Origin: Neurospora crassa OR74A
Lineage: Eukaryota; Ascomycota; Sordariomycetes; Sordariales; Sordariaceae
DNA: 64,000 bases
Reading direction: 5' to 3'
NCBI RefSeq assembly: GCF_000182925.2
Contig: NC_026502.1
Location: 682,001-746,000 of the forward strand
The notes beneath the pieces were generated by a model. It saw only the letters and a program-made list of their open reading frames with translations, was not told the origin of the DNA and ran no database searches. Made by a program: the position numbers and the translations under genes. Position 1 is the first letter of the stretch, and each line of letters starts with the position of its first letter. Shown one piece after another: positions 45,709 through 57,400 of this stretch.

Positions 45709-48286
45709 ATGATGGCGGCGCCCCAGCTGCTTCTGCGCAAACCTAATGGCACCGCTGCCGGCCAGGCCACCAATGATGCCCAGAACGCACCCAAGACCAA
45801 GCCTCAGTCCGAGGGCGAAAAGGTGGTTGTCCGTCGACTTCCTCCCCTGCTAACCGAAGAAGAGTTCTTCAAAATCCTCGGCGATGAATGGAAAGTCGGC
45901 CATGGCAAGGTTGACTGGTTTTCATACTGGCCTGGCAAGAGCTCCCAGCAGTAAGTACATCACCGCAGCTTCTCCCCAACGCGCTTCTCACACAATCATG
46001 TGTCACAGTCCCTCACGGCCATCTCGACCCTCCCGCGCCTATATTCACGTTATCAGGAAAGATGACCTTTTAGTGCTCTCACAAGCTGTACAGAATGGCG
46101 TTTGGGAGGACGCCAAGGAATCATACAACGACCCGGTCCTGAACCTGCCGCCCACAGTCGAGTTGTCGATTCACAAGAAGATCCCTAGCGACAAGAAAAG
46201 GGTGGATAACCGCCAAGGCACTATCGACCAGGAGCCTGAGTTTATGGCCTTTCTTGAGAGCCTTGCCAATCCCGATGCCCACAAGACTACAGATACCGCC
46301 GGTGAACCGAATGCCGAGGAAACATCAGCCAAGCCCGAAAAGGTCACCACCACGCCACTCGTCGAATATCTTAAGGAGAAGAAAGCACAGAGAGCCAAGG
46401 AGGCGGCACTTGCCCGGAGCGCCAAGCAACATGCTCGACAGGAATCGCAGGGAGGAAAGACCAAGACTGCCACCGCGACTATTACTCTGGAGGAGTTGAA
46501 AAAGCGGGCTAGAGAAGCCAAGGGCGAGAAGACGGATAAGGTTTCAGAGAAACCGAGGGACAATGTCAAGATTTTGACAAGAAGGGGCGCATCAAGTGCT
46601 GCAGCGGAAGCCGCCAAAGCTGCCAATACGGTTGCCAGCCAGATCCAGGACAACGCCCGGTCCAGCTCAAAGGCCGACTCCCAGACCAAGGCCGCCCAGA
46701 GCTCGTCACAATCCGCCACTCAGTCGACTCCTTCCGGCGACGCAACATCGGAGCTACCCAAGAGTCGACGGGCAGGCATCGCCGCAGCAGCACGCATCTT
46801 ACAACGTGACCTGGGCCTCAGCCCGGGCAACGCTCACAGAAAGGCACGTCAGGAGGCAGCAAAGGCTGAGGCTGACGCAAAGGCCAGCGCTGCTGCTACT
46901 GCCAGTGCCAATGCCAGTGCTGCCAAAGAAACTGCATCCAGGGAGAAGAAGGAGAAGGAGACAACTCCTGCGCCGGCTAGCTCTGAACGCTCTTCGACGC
47001 CCGCCAATGCTGCCGACTCTTCGGCTGTTGCATCGCCTTCGGCGTCTGCTAGGGGACGAGAGTCAGCCTCCGGAAGAACGCGCGGAAGGAGAGGCCGAGG
47101 TGGGACTACAGAGGAAGGATCAAAGTCAAAGGGAACAGATGCCGGCAAGGAGACCAAACCTGCTGAGGTCGCGACACCACAACCGCCAATCAAGCCAACA
47201 ATGATTCTCAAGAAGAGGGATTCCACACAGGCGACTCCATCTGCACTCTCGACGCCTTCGACGCCTGTAAATGCCCAATCGCCGGCCTTATCAGCCTCGC
47301 AAAAACCTAGTTCTCCCAAGCAGCCTTCCACTGGAGGCAGGCAAAGGGGTGGTGGCCGCGGAGGCGAAGCTAAAGAGAACGTCCAGCCCGGTAACAACAC
47401 AGCCAACACCCCATCCACTCCGGCCCCCACAGGTCCAACCCAAGCCTTCATCAAGCACGCTCACCAAACACAGGGCGTCACCGAGTCAACACTACGCGAG
47501 GCTCTGCAAGCCTTCGGCGCCATCAACTCCATCGATTTGCGAAAGAAGGGCTTGGCCTACGTCGACTTTGCGGACCCCGAGGCGCTGAAGAAGGCTATAG
47601 CCTCGAGTCCCGTAACGATTGCGCGGGCGAGCGTCACGATTTTAGAGCGCAAATCGGATACCGATAAGAAGGAAGATGGCGGCAAGGATAAGGACAAGGA
47701 GACTGCTGCTCCCGGACCTGCGGGGGCGAGTGCACTAGTAGAGAAGGAAAAGACGGTGCCAGAGAGGGAAAAGGAAAATGAGAAAGAGAAAGCACCAGAG
47801 AAGGGGAGGGAGCGAGAAAAGCGCGATGATGAAAGAAGAAGGGGAAGAGGCAGGGGCAGAGGACGCGATGGCGGCGGCGGTGGCGGCGACAAAGACAAGG
47901 AGAAAGAGAAGGAAAAGGGCGAGAAGGGTGTTGATTCGAGGGGAGGAGCAAAGGGCGATGCCCCTGCTGGTGGTGCAAAGGAAGCCGTTCCTCAGGAGGG
48001 AAATGGGTCCGATCGTCCTGTTAGCACTCCCAAGGCCGAGAGAGGCGCCGCTGCTTCTGCTTCGGCCCGACCGACCTCAGCACAGGACAAGGGCGAGAAA
48101 GACAAAGAGAATGACAAGGGGGAGAAGGGCGAAGGCGAGAAGAAGGGTGAGAATCGCAGTCGCAGAAGACGCGGCGGGAGAGGAAGAGGTGGTGGTGATA
48201 AGGACAAGGAGAAGGATAAAGATGGCGGTGGTGGTGCCAAGAAGGCCGAGGGTAGTGGGTCCGCTCAGGCCGCTCCGGCTTCATAA
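45709..48286 (+). CDS. upf3: Nonsense-mediated mRNA decay factor UPF3
   Basis: Two exons (45709-45950 and 46009-48286) encode 839 aa; the 58-nt intron has a GTAAGT donor and a GTCACAG acceptor. There are two consecutive start ATGs. Residues about 37-170 form the Smg4/UPF3 RRM-like domain (VVVRRLPPLLTEEEFF, DWFSYWPGK, AYIHV, FMAFLESL) that binds UPF2 and so links exon-junction or termination events to UPF1. Residues about 557-630 look like a second RRM-type fold (AFIKHA...GVTESTLREALQAFG...GLAYVDFADPEALKKAI). The rest is low-complexity: alanine/serine-rich in the middle and K/E/D/R/G-rich at the end, with RGRGRGRDGGG and repeated DKEKEK. The protein should shuttle between nucleus and cytoplasm. 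It is longer than yeast Upf3 because of the low-complexity tail. No in-frame intron was detected in exon 2, but one in the low-complexity part could be missed. Confidence 0.9.
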
Positions 48287-48829
48287 AAAAGACGTTCACG
48301 GGCACGGCCTTGCAAGAAAATATGGTGAGGAAGAAGAACGGATATGACTAGTTGAGAGATGAGCAAAGTCTAATGAATGATGGTATTTGATCAACGTCCT
48401 ACCGCCTTAGCGTGTTATCTCTCGTTTTGCTGAAGGTTTTGAAGGATTAGTTATGCGTATTAAGCAAAAAGGTTGGTTTAATATACGCTAACTGGCGCGC
48501 AGTTGTGAGGATGAGTTCAACAGAGCACCGAACTGCGAGAAGAACATCCCGAAGGCTTCATCTGCTTCGATATCGAGGACCGGGGGGGTGGGGGGGCAAG
48601 TCTATATAGACATCTATACTTTGCAAGCTCTCTAGAGGTAGTTCCGTTAATTCCACTTCATCACAATACACAAAGTCTGGTGCAGAGTAAAGCACAAGTC
48701 CTTGTCTTTTTGAGCTGATAGAATATATGCTCACTCCTGACTCTTCCAGAAAGACGCGGGTGAATCATCTCTCACGCCATGCAGTAAACTACAATTGAAC
48801 GCGCCCCTGGAAACTTGATAGGTTTCAAA

Positions 48830-48861
48830 ACCTCTAGTCAGTTTGTCCAGGCGTTTCCACA
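48830..48861 (+). repeat. Non-coding motif shared with 29570-29601
   Basis: This segment matches 29570-29601 at 25 of 32 positions. The copies lie 19 kb apart in the same orientation. Confidence 0.5.
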
Positions 48862-49051
48862 TCCAGTTTGTTTTTATGTCTTTCCATCGATGACGGGGGG
48901 TTCATCATTGATATGATCAAGTCAAAGTATACCAATTCATTTCTAGCTGGTGATCATGTCGTGTAAAGTATTATTGACAGCGTCCGGGACAGGTTCCTGT
49001 TACGGCTATATCTCTCGAAGTTCGAGTGACGTGGATGATGATTGGAGAGAG

Positions 49052-49079
<28 letters not shown>
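49052..49079 (+). repeat. 28-base A homopolymer
   Basis: This is an uninterrupted A-run in intergenic DNA; its true length may vary with sequencing. Confidence 0.9.
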
Positions 49080-49082
<3 letters not shown>

Positions 49083-52000
49083 AAGAGAGTGTGAGAAGTT
49101 GATCAGGTAAAGATATGGATTCACCCCCGGGTTGGTTGTTGCATAGGTATCCAGAATCGAAGAGGCAGACAGATAGTCTCGAAAAGAGAGGTCTGGAAGA
49201 AATGAATGTACGTAAATCGTCTGCAAGGGAACCAGAGTCGTTGATGTCGTTGTCAACTTGTGGTGATGGCCCAGGCTGATGATTTCCTCCTCAGCCAGGT
49301 CAGGCTGCCGGGAGTTTCGTTCTGTTTCTTCTCTTGTTGCCTTTCGGATTCCCTTCTTTGTTGCCTTTCGGCTTCGCCGGTAACGAAAGTTACGAAACCA
49401 AATGGTAATTTGGCGATAGGATTAAAAGTTACCTACCTATCTGACGGATGCCTTGTGGTGTTTGGATGGTTAGGTAGACTCATGAACCAGGAAAAGGGAA
49501 AGGCGGACGGACCACTTGCATTGTTTCTGTACTTGGAACCGCCAGGGACACGCACGCACGCGAGGGGGGGCTACCTCCCGTCAGTTGAGATCCATGGAAG
49601 AAACAGATAGGGCGGGACGAGCTGCGGGGGGATATTGGATGGAAGAATGGAAGTCTTCGAACCCGCCCGGAAGTCGATGCAGAGGTTTGAAGTTCGGGGA
49701 GATTACCTAAGACAGATCGCAACGTGATAGTTGGCTAACGGTTTTTTTTTTCCCGACGTTATCGGCTTACGTTTGGCGGAGTTCGGTGTGCTAGTTGCAG
49801 ATTTCTCTAGGATGGAGGGCCTTGAATTGGAGCGGAAGGAATGTAGGAATGTGGCGAATAGGCCAAGGAGTGCTGGGAGGAAAACTACAGTAGAAGAAAG
49901 AAGAAGTAAAGGAGCCGGATATCTTTGATTCCGCTGACGTTGTTTCCCGATTTCTGAAGCTCAACAAATGAGGGAATCCGATGTATGGGACCAACAGCAC
50001 CGATGATGAAAAGTTCCAGCGGCACCACTCGTCAGGTTGTCCAACATGTTATGTATGGAGAGTTCATCCTCGTGACCACGAATTCAATGAAAGTGCACTT
50101 AAACGGGCAGCCGCGATTCCTTGCCTCCAAAGCGTCGGCCTAACTCCTGGGACTTCTCGACGATATCCTGAGCAACTTACCGGCCGAGCGACGCCTCGGG
50201 GTCATTGTGTATCTTTTTTTTTTGCATGAAGTAGAAGACCAAGTGGATGTAAGATGACGCCGTTTGTTATTCCTTCCTTCCTTAGTAAAGTCGCCCATGT
50301 CGTTTCTTGATCCTCACTTTGCTTCGGGCGCTTGCTCAAATGATGATGACCCCATTGGTACTATGGTTGGCGGGACTCCTGAGGCGGCAAATTGGGTCTG
50401 TGAAGAGAGTTACCTAGTCATGGTAGCCCCTGGATATGTCCTCTATCCTGATGCTTGTTTAGTTGGTAGGTTGCCATAATCATGGTAGTTTCTCTCAGGT
50501 GATTGCGCCACTACCTAGAGGTAGACTAGTCCTCGACAGACGCTGTGGTGAAATCAGCCACATCGACGTTAATATAGAATGCGGGTCTCACGGTTTAGTT
50601 CCCATAAGTAAGTCAGAATATGTGAACACCGTCTTCGTAAGGTATCACAGGCTTGGGTCGAAAATCATTACCGTTCACTAGGTGGTCAGCTCGACGCATT
50701 CCAGGCTTCTTGAGAACTTGACTTTGTTTTTTTATTTTTTTATTTTTCCTTCTTGAATATTCCTCGATGGAAAACCAAGGAAAACAGTCCGCAATCTCAC
50801 GCTCAAAGTCCTCATACACCAAGCGGGATTTTCACCGACACAAGGTTCGCCTCTTGGCTATAGCCGTTATCGAAGATCCATTCTAGTCTATACTAGTACC
50901 TTATTGAGTGAAGTATTGTCCATATCCAGGCTTGCAGTTAATAGGATTGAACAACTCAGTTTGGTGCCGAGTGCTCTAGCATACTGGCTACTCCGGTGAG
51001 AAAAAAAAAAGAAACTTGCTAACCCATTATTAGAAAATTATGACAGCCCGAAGACAGAATCACAGAACTGGAACAGTCCCGAGCAAAAAAGTAAAGCTAC
51101 CCGTGAATGGAATATGGTATTAGAGGGCGGAGCTGTCGACCAAGGCAGATGTGGTTGATTTGGATGTTTTGCCGCCGCCTTGGACATGGGGACCAAAATG
51201 GAGCTTTCACAGATTGAGGGAGTTCAGGGGAGGTGAGGTGAGGTAATGTTGAGGAGATATGTTTGAAGAGAAGCCCTGCATGCACCTTTCTCGAGAACTA
51301 CACTTGCCCACCTGTTGGTTGGACACTTGACAATGACGCTGTGCTAACGATGTATAAATCTCGTGACATGTTAATTGTGGAACGTAACTGATACAGACTG
51401 GATATATCTAGAGTCAAGTTAAGGTATCGAAGCAGAATCGTCGCACTCTGTCCTGCCCGCCGAGCCAATCCACAATTAAAAACCATGAAGGGGCAAGAAA
51501 GTTATACGCAAACACTTGAAACCATGGAATTGACACCGTACTACCGCCCACCTTTTCCGACACTTTTCTAGACTACCCCATCTATATACCCATTCGTTAC
51601 AAAACATAAACACATTTCTTTTTTTCATCCGCCCATTCCGCAAAGTACATAACATAACATCCACTCAAGGTACATAAGACAGCATTCCATTATACATCCA
51701 ATCCGTCCAATTCGTAATCACAAATGAGACAAGCTTTCAAAAAGCGGGAGAAACAAAAAAACAAGCAGGTATGAATGGGTATACATGATGAAAGAAGAAA
51801 AATGTTCTACATGGTTTTTGGGGACGTAGGGGTATAATGTGCTTTTATCAGAAGAAAAAGAAGAAAAGGAGATGCCAACCAAGAAAAACAAAAGAAAGGA
51901 AGGAAGAACGAAAGGTGAACCTCGGCGAGCGAGGTATCGGATGAAGGTGTGAAGTTGCAACCGGACCCCGGGCACGGCGCCGATGCCGATGTGGAAAGAA

Positions 52001-53240
52001 GTGGAGATCCCGAAGTGGGGTCGCCGGCGGGTGGGGTCGGTCAGGCACCGAGACGTCCTCCATCAATGTGGTTACCGCGGTCACCGTGGTGAGTTGAGAT
52101 GATGGAGACTGACACACAGTGACCATTGTGGCTTTGGCACATTGTGTGATTAGGCTTGTGCGTGTCTCGTGTGTTTCGGTGAGTCGGTGGTGGTGGTGGC
52201 AGTGGTGCTGGGGACCGAAGGACGTCTCCGGGAAAGTAAGAAAAGAGAAAGCCCGAGCCGACACCTTATACACGTGGGAAACGTGAATAAGAGCTCGAGG
52301 CAGGGGAGAGGGGAAGAGAAAGAAAAAAAAAAGAAGAAAAAAAAAAGAAGAAGAATGGTTTCAAGTTCCCGTCTTGGCCTTGACCTCGCTTAGTTGACCA
52401 CGGTTGGAACCTGAAAGTTCCTTGATTCCTTCCTTTCTTCTCTGAGCTTGTTCCTTCCGTGGGTCCACCCGAACCCCGACGGGCCGATTGCCCACTTTAC
52501 CCCTTGACTAAGACCGAAACCGAATGGTGGCCTGCCCCTCCGATTCCCGAACGGAACGAAAGACGCAAGTTGACCGATTGGGGATGGCGGGGTTGGACGG
52601 CTGACAGGGGGTTCGGAAAAATGATGAAAATTTTCTCTTCTGTTCCTGGCTGCGGTCCGAGAAGAGACTGGAAGCGAGGCGCCAGAAGACGATCCCTGCT
52701 TGAGTGTGCAGTGCGCGATCGTGGGGCCAGCCGTCCTCTCGATTTTGTTTGGAGGGGAGCATGCCGTCAGGCTTGGGTGTGAATGGCGGCGGCAGTGCCT
52801 GAATGGGTGCTGCTACCGCTGGCGCGCGGCAGACTGCTTGCTGTCCTGTCAATCAGGCACAGAGAGACGGGAGGGCGGTGCAGCCATGCTGTTTGGCAGA
52901 CCCCTGGGAGGTCCGCTTGCTTCCTTGCTGCCCACGCGTGAACCTTGCTGACCAGCCAATATCGAAAGTCCAACGAAAACGAGGTGCCTTGCAGGAGACG
53001 ACAGCCCAATCTGTTGCCGGGTGCAGATGCAGATCCGAAGACTGCCAATTGGGGAAGGGGATTCAAATGTGATGTTTGGCATGCAATGGTGAAAACGCAG
53101 AAAAGAGGTCTCAGCTGCGGCGAAGTAATCAAAAAGACGAGGTAGAAAGAAAAAAAAAAAAAAAGTATCCAATGACGGGTGTTGTTACAATAAGCATGGT
53201 TTTTGCTGATGGCCGTGGCGATTGATCAAAAAAAGACTCA

Positions 53241-54401
53241 TTACCTCCGCGGCATCTTTGCGCTAGCGATGGCCTGTTGATAACGGAAGTCATCATCGGT
53301 GGGATACCGGTTGTCAACGTAGCCAGCAGGCGCCTGGACATAGACAGCTGGATGATGTGCCACAGCCCGAGGAACAGCAGAGCTTGGCTCGCGGATGCTC
53401 GCGTACTGTGGTGCCGGGTAAGAGGGCGCATTATAGGCGTAGTCGTAGGCATCTCTCGCCGACACGAGCTGAGGGCCTGGAACCTGGGGTCTGGGTGCGC
53501 CGCGACCAGAAGATTCAATGTAGCTATCACGCTGGCTGTTCCGTGGCTGGCCTCTGATGGTGGCCGGCGGGAGAGATGGGAGAGATTGGCTGCTGCTCTT
53601 GGCATCGCTGTCGTCACCCCGAGTGCGGAAGCGGCTGCGGAGACGCTCCTTCTCCTCGTCAATGACCGGTCGTTCGTGTGCCAGTGCCATTTGTCGCTCC
53701 CTCTCTAGCTGTCGCTCCCACTCACTGTCCATGTCCAACTTCTCGTGTTCTCTGTGTGGAGCACGTCGGCTCGAGCTTCGGCGAGGTCTCCTGTCCTCCG
53801 ATGAGTCGGATGGCGGGGGCATGGACATGCTCTTGCGCCGGGGTCTCTTTGTCTTTTCCGAATCGACGGATTCGCTCGACTCTTTGGGGTCCTTTAGGTC
53901 TGTGGGTTTCTTGGCGTCTTCGAGTTCCCGCAGCTTCTTGTTTTCCTCCTTGAGCTGCGTGTTTTCGCTGGTCAGATCCTTGTTCTTTTGCACTAGCTCG
54001 GCATTCTTGGACTTTAGCTCGGTGAGTTGATCGGATAGGACTTCGTTTTCATTCTGCTTCGCGTCTAGCTGTGCTTGCAGTGTAGCCTCACTCTGAATGA
54101 CCTCCTTGTGAGTGATCTTGAGCTGGCTGTGGGATACCTGAAGTCGCTCAAGGTGTTGGATTTTGGCCTGGAGATCTTTGATCTTGTCCTCTGCCTGCGT
54201 CAACTCATTCTTGAGGCGCAGAATCTCGCGAGCGTCCCGATGGTCGTCATAATCACGGGGTGTGTAGGTACGATCACTGTTGGGAACACCGCAGTCGCTT
54301 CCACTCAGAGAACCGACCCCGGAATCGCTCCTCTGGTGATCCGAGTAGTGGGATGCACCCGAAGGGGAGTCGTCCCGGAATCCAACCTTCTTGTGGGACA
54401 T
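53241..54401 (-). CDS. Coiled-coil protein of unknown function
   Basis: A single exon starts at the first ATG (54399-54401, context GCAGCCATGTCC) and encodes 386 aa. Residues 55-163 form a continuous, highly charged heptad-type coiled coil (LRLKNELTQAEDKIKDLQAK and onward). Residues 175-215 are rich in K, R and S with a possible nuclear signal (KRPRRKSMSM), followed by an E/R-rich helix (about 220-255) and a proline/serine/tyrosine-rich disordered tail. There is no signal peptide or membrane segment. Oligomerisation through the coiled coil is likely; nothing else can be said about its role. It faces a long gene-free region upstream, which suggests an extended promoter or leader. Confidence 0.8.
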   Translation of the reverse strand: MSHKKVGFRDDSPSGASHYSDHQRSDSGVGSLSGSDCGVPNSDRTYTPRDYDDHRDAREILRLKNELTQAEDKIKDLQAKIQHLERLQVSHSQLKITHKEVIQSEATLQAQLDAKQNENEVLSDQLTELKSKNAELVQKNKDLTSENTQLKEENKKLRELEDAKKPTDLKDPKESSESVDSEKTKRPRRKSMSMPPPSDSSEDRRPRRSSSRRAPHREHEKLDMDSEWERQLERERQMALAHERPVIDEEKERLRSRFRTRGDDSDAKSSSQSLPSLPPATIRGQPRNSQRDSYIESSGRGAPRPQVPGPQLVSARDAYDYAYNAPSYPAPQYASIREPSSAVPRAVAHHPAVYVQAPAGYVDNRYPTDDDFRYQQAIASAKMPRR

Positions 54402-57400
54402 GGCTGCTGCGGGCGTCGTAGTAGCCTTGAGTACGGATAGGTATGTAGATAGCTGTAGCAAGCTGTAACCGTAGACGGAAGCGTATGTAATGGTAGGTTG
54501 GTGATGGAAGGCTGAAGGGTGTTTAGACCAGAAGCAGCAGAGTGCAAAGATGTGTTTTGTGCTGATTTGACGGCACAAGAAGGGACGGTGCTGCAGAGGT
54601 GCCCGACTGGTTATATTATAAAGAGAGAGTGGGAGAGGAAAGGGTTGCGGGCAAAAGAGACTGAGGCAGGGGGGGATGGATGGGAGGCCCGCGCCGAAAT
54701 TGGGTAACGGACAAGAGACTAGGGCGAGGACAGACTGTGGCCGGACTGATCAGGACTGGTGTGGCAGGGGGTGCAGAGATGCAAGTACACTATGTAGACT
54801 CGGTAGCTTGCGCGTACAAGAGGGTACCTCTGCTCAGTGACGTCCACGGGCGGGACGGCGGATGACAAGACTATACTGGGCAAGATTAGGAATGCTGATG
54901 CTGCCCTGTTCTGTTTGGTTGGGTTGGGCCTCAATGGCACCGAAAAAGCCAGTCTGGATCCCGGAGTTGGGCCAATAAGCGGAGCTGGGATTCAAGGGTA
55001 TAAAGCGCCGATGGTATGAAGTCCTGGGACAGAGGAATGAAAAAAGAGATGCCTGGTGAAAGTGTGCGTGTCTCACCGTCGTCAGTCACCCGGGCGACCA
55101 GAACGTTTTTATTTTGTTTTTTTTTTCTCGACTACGGTGTCTCGAGGCAAACACTGCCCTTTCGACGCCGCAGTTCACCAAACAAGCCCAATCGTCAGAA
55201 AACACAAGGGAAAGGGGGTACGGATTCGCACTACTACGACTACACCTTGGATAACAAGAGGTGGAAGCCAGGGCAAGCAGATGGCACAAGGAAGAAACGG
55301 GAAAGGGTGGTGACAGTGGGGAACCATGCCATACAGGGCACAAGAAGCCAGAAGGACTCTGGCCAGGTATCAACTTGTATTCAGAACTCGATGCTGTAGT
55401 GTAGCTGGAGAGCCACCATCCAGGCAGCTCGCGCCGGCTACCGACCACGAGGCTTACCTTGGTGACGAAAAGGGAAACAAGGACGTGTTGTAGGTATGTA
55501 CTGGTTACTTGCACCCCTGTAATCTCATGGGTCTGGGATCCATTGATCGGCGGACCATGTCGGACCCCCCCCTGGAACAGAACCCAAGCATGGCGAGGCA
55601 GGGTTGGGAAACACAGCAAACACCCCATGTGAAGGTCAATTGTGCACCTAGGTATGGGCAAAAGAGCATAGGAAACACTGGGCATCAAACAGGAGGCAAT
55701 TCTCACGCAGCCACCATGTTCACCTTCAGGGGCAACTGGGCCGTATAATCACCGCAAGGCTCTGACAAGACCAGAGCAGCAAAAGCGGCGATCAGGGTAC
55801 CTAGGTGTGTGATACACGAGAATATAGGTGAGAAGATCCACAGCGGCACAGCCACATCCTGACACGTCCCGGCTTCCGGCTTTCACCAAGGCGTCTTTTG
55901 GGGAAATAGTCAAAAGTCGGAAGAAGGTTGGTCGTTTGCCATGACTGGTGAGACGGCCAAGCCAGGTCTGACAGAACAACGGCAACCAAGTCTCGAGTCG
56001 GGCATGTCATGCCGGCGACTATCGGTGCTTTTCGTTTGCCTGGCTGCATTTGCGGAAATTGGATGCTCGTTGGCTTTCTCGCGAGCTTGCTCATCTTGTG
56101 GGTTTGCGTGTACTGCGCGGGTCCTGGATCTTGCTTAGCCATTTCCCTAGCCTCGGAGGCTTGGTTTGACCGTTTCAGTAATCTGGCGAACCAGAAGACT
56201 GGCCAAGGGGGTGCTTATACCTCTAGCCCGATGTGCTGAGTGCGGACTAGCAGGACGAAGTGCGTCTGGGTAGTGTCTGCGAGGAATGCCATTTGCACAC
56301 ATGGGCGGATGGATTACCTACTGATGGGGGACCGTCCGTTTGCCCATGCTTTGTGTCGCCATGACAGTAATACCTACATACATATGTCTCTTGTGGTTTT
56401 CTTGGGGACAGTCCAAACATAGATTAAGTGGATTGCCCAATCCAGCCTTTTCACTGCGCCCTCGATTCCGAAGCACCAGTCAGGAAGTGCATAACGAGGC
56501 GAGCAACAAAGGGGAAGCGCGGCTTTGTGGATGTGAAGCTATTCGTCCGGTCGCGCAAACAGACGTCTGACGGGCGCGGACAAGCAGGGGAAAGGGGGGA
56601 GGGATTTTGGTGAGACGTCTCCTGGCTATTTCTGGCCCACGATGCGCGGCTGTGATGTAGGAGACGCCGTGACTGACGCATTGCGCACCCGCCTTTATTA
56701 TGCGTGCTGTGCAGTGCAAGTGCAAGTACCTCTAGGATGACCAGACCCAAAAGAGTCGAGGGATTCCAAAAGGGACCCTTCCCCTTGCCCAAAACACGAA
56801 AAAGATCTCGGCCGGAGGATATCAAACCTTTTCTTTTTCTTGTTCAATTTCTATTCTGGTTATTCGATTATTTGACTGTACGCGTCCAAATGAAATTTCA
56901 CGTGCGTCGTCACCTATTGGAGCCACTGTTGTTGCTGTTACTGCCGTCGTCCCTTGTCTTGTTTGTGAAGCGGGGCACGCCATTATCGCGAGATTGTTGT
57001 GGTTAGTTTTGTTTACTATTTCTCCCCCAGATATGTCTGATGGGCAGTCGTCGAGGGTTTCAGTCCGCGCTCGTGAGCGATCTTGGTCGCTCGACTTTTG
57101 TTGGCCATTTGTGAATGAGAGAGTTCCAAGATGTTGGATGGCGCTGTGAGTGTGAGAAGAAAACTAAAGATTTCCAGGGTTCGTACTGGTTGCCCGAGGT
57201 GTGGGTGACAACGGGCAGGAAATGGCTGAGGCGACTTCCATCTTCAACGGAAGTTGATGGACGCCCCCTCCTTTTTTGCTCAGTGGAAGGTCCCGTCCGC
57301 TACATACCTCTACAGTACCCCCGCCTCCTCCGCCGCCAAGTCCACTCCGAATGACCCCGCGGGCCCACACTGTGAACCCGCGATGATCAGGAGCTCCACT

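Larger units (their letters stand above)
48287..53240. other. Intergenic region of 5 kb, no supported gene
   Basis: Composition is ordinary and there is no sign of RIP. Open frames are short, overlap on both strands, and largely start at non-ATG codons; none has a domain. Simple sequences present are a 28-base A-run (49052-49079), A/G-rich tracts near 52316-52356 and 53147-53164, and TACCTACC-type motifs near 49432. The segment 48830-48861 resembles 29570-29601. A non-coding RNA or a gene made of very short exons cannot be excluded. Confidence 0.45.

Noticed and set aside
55941-56138. Short frame with a signal-like stretch and several cysteines
   Set aside because: The hydrophobic part is internal, cysteine spacing is irregular and the region shows no other coding sign.
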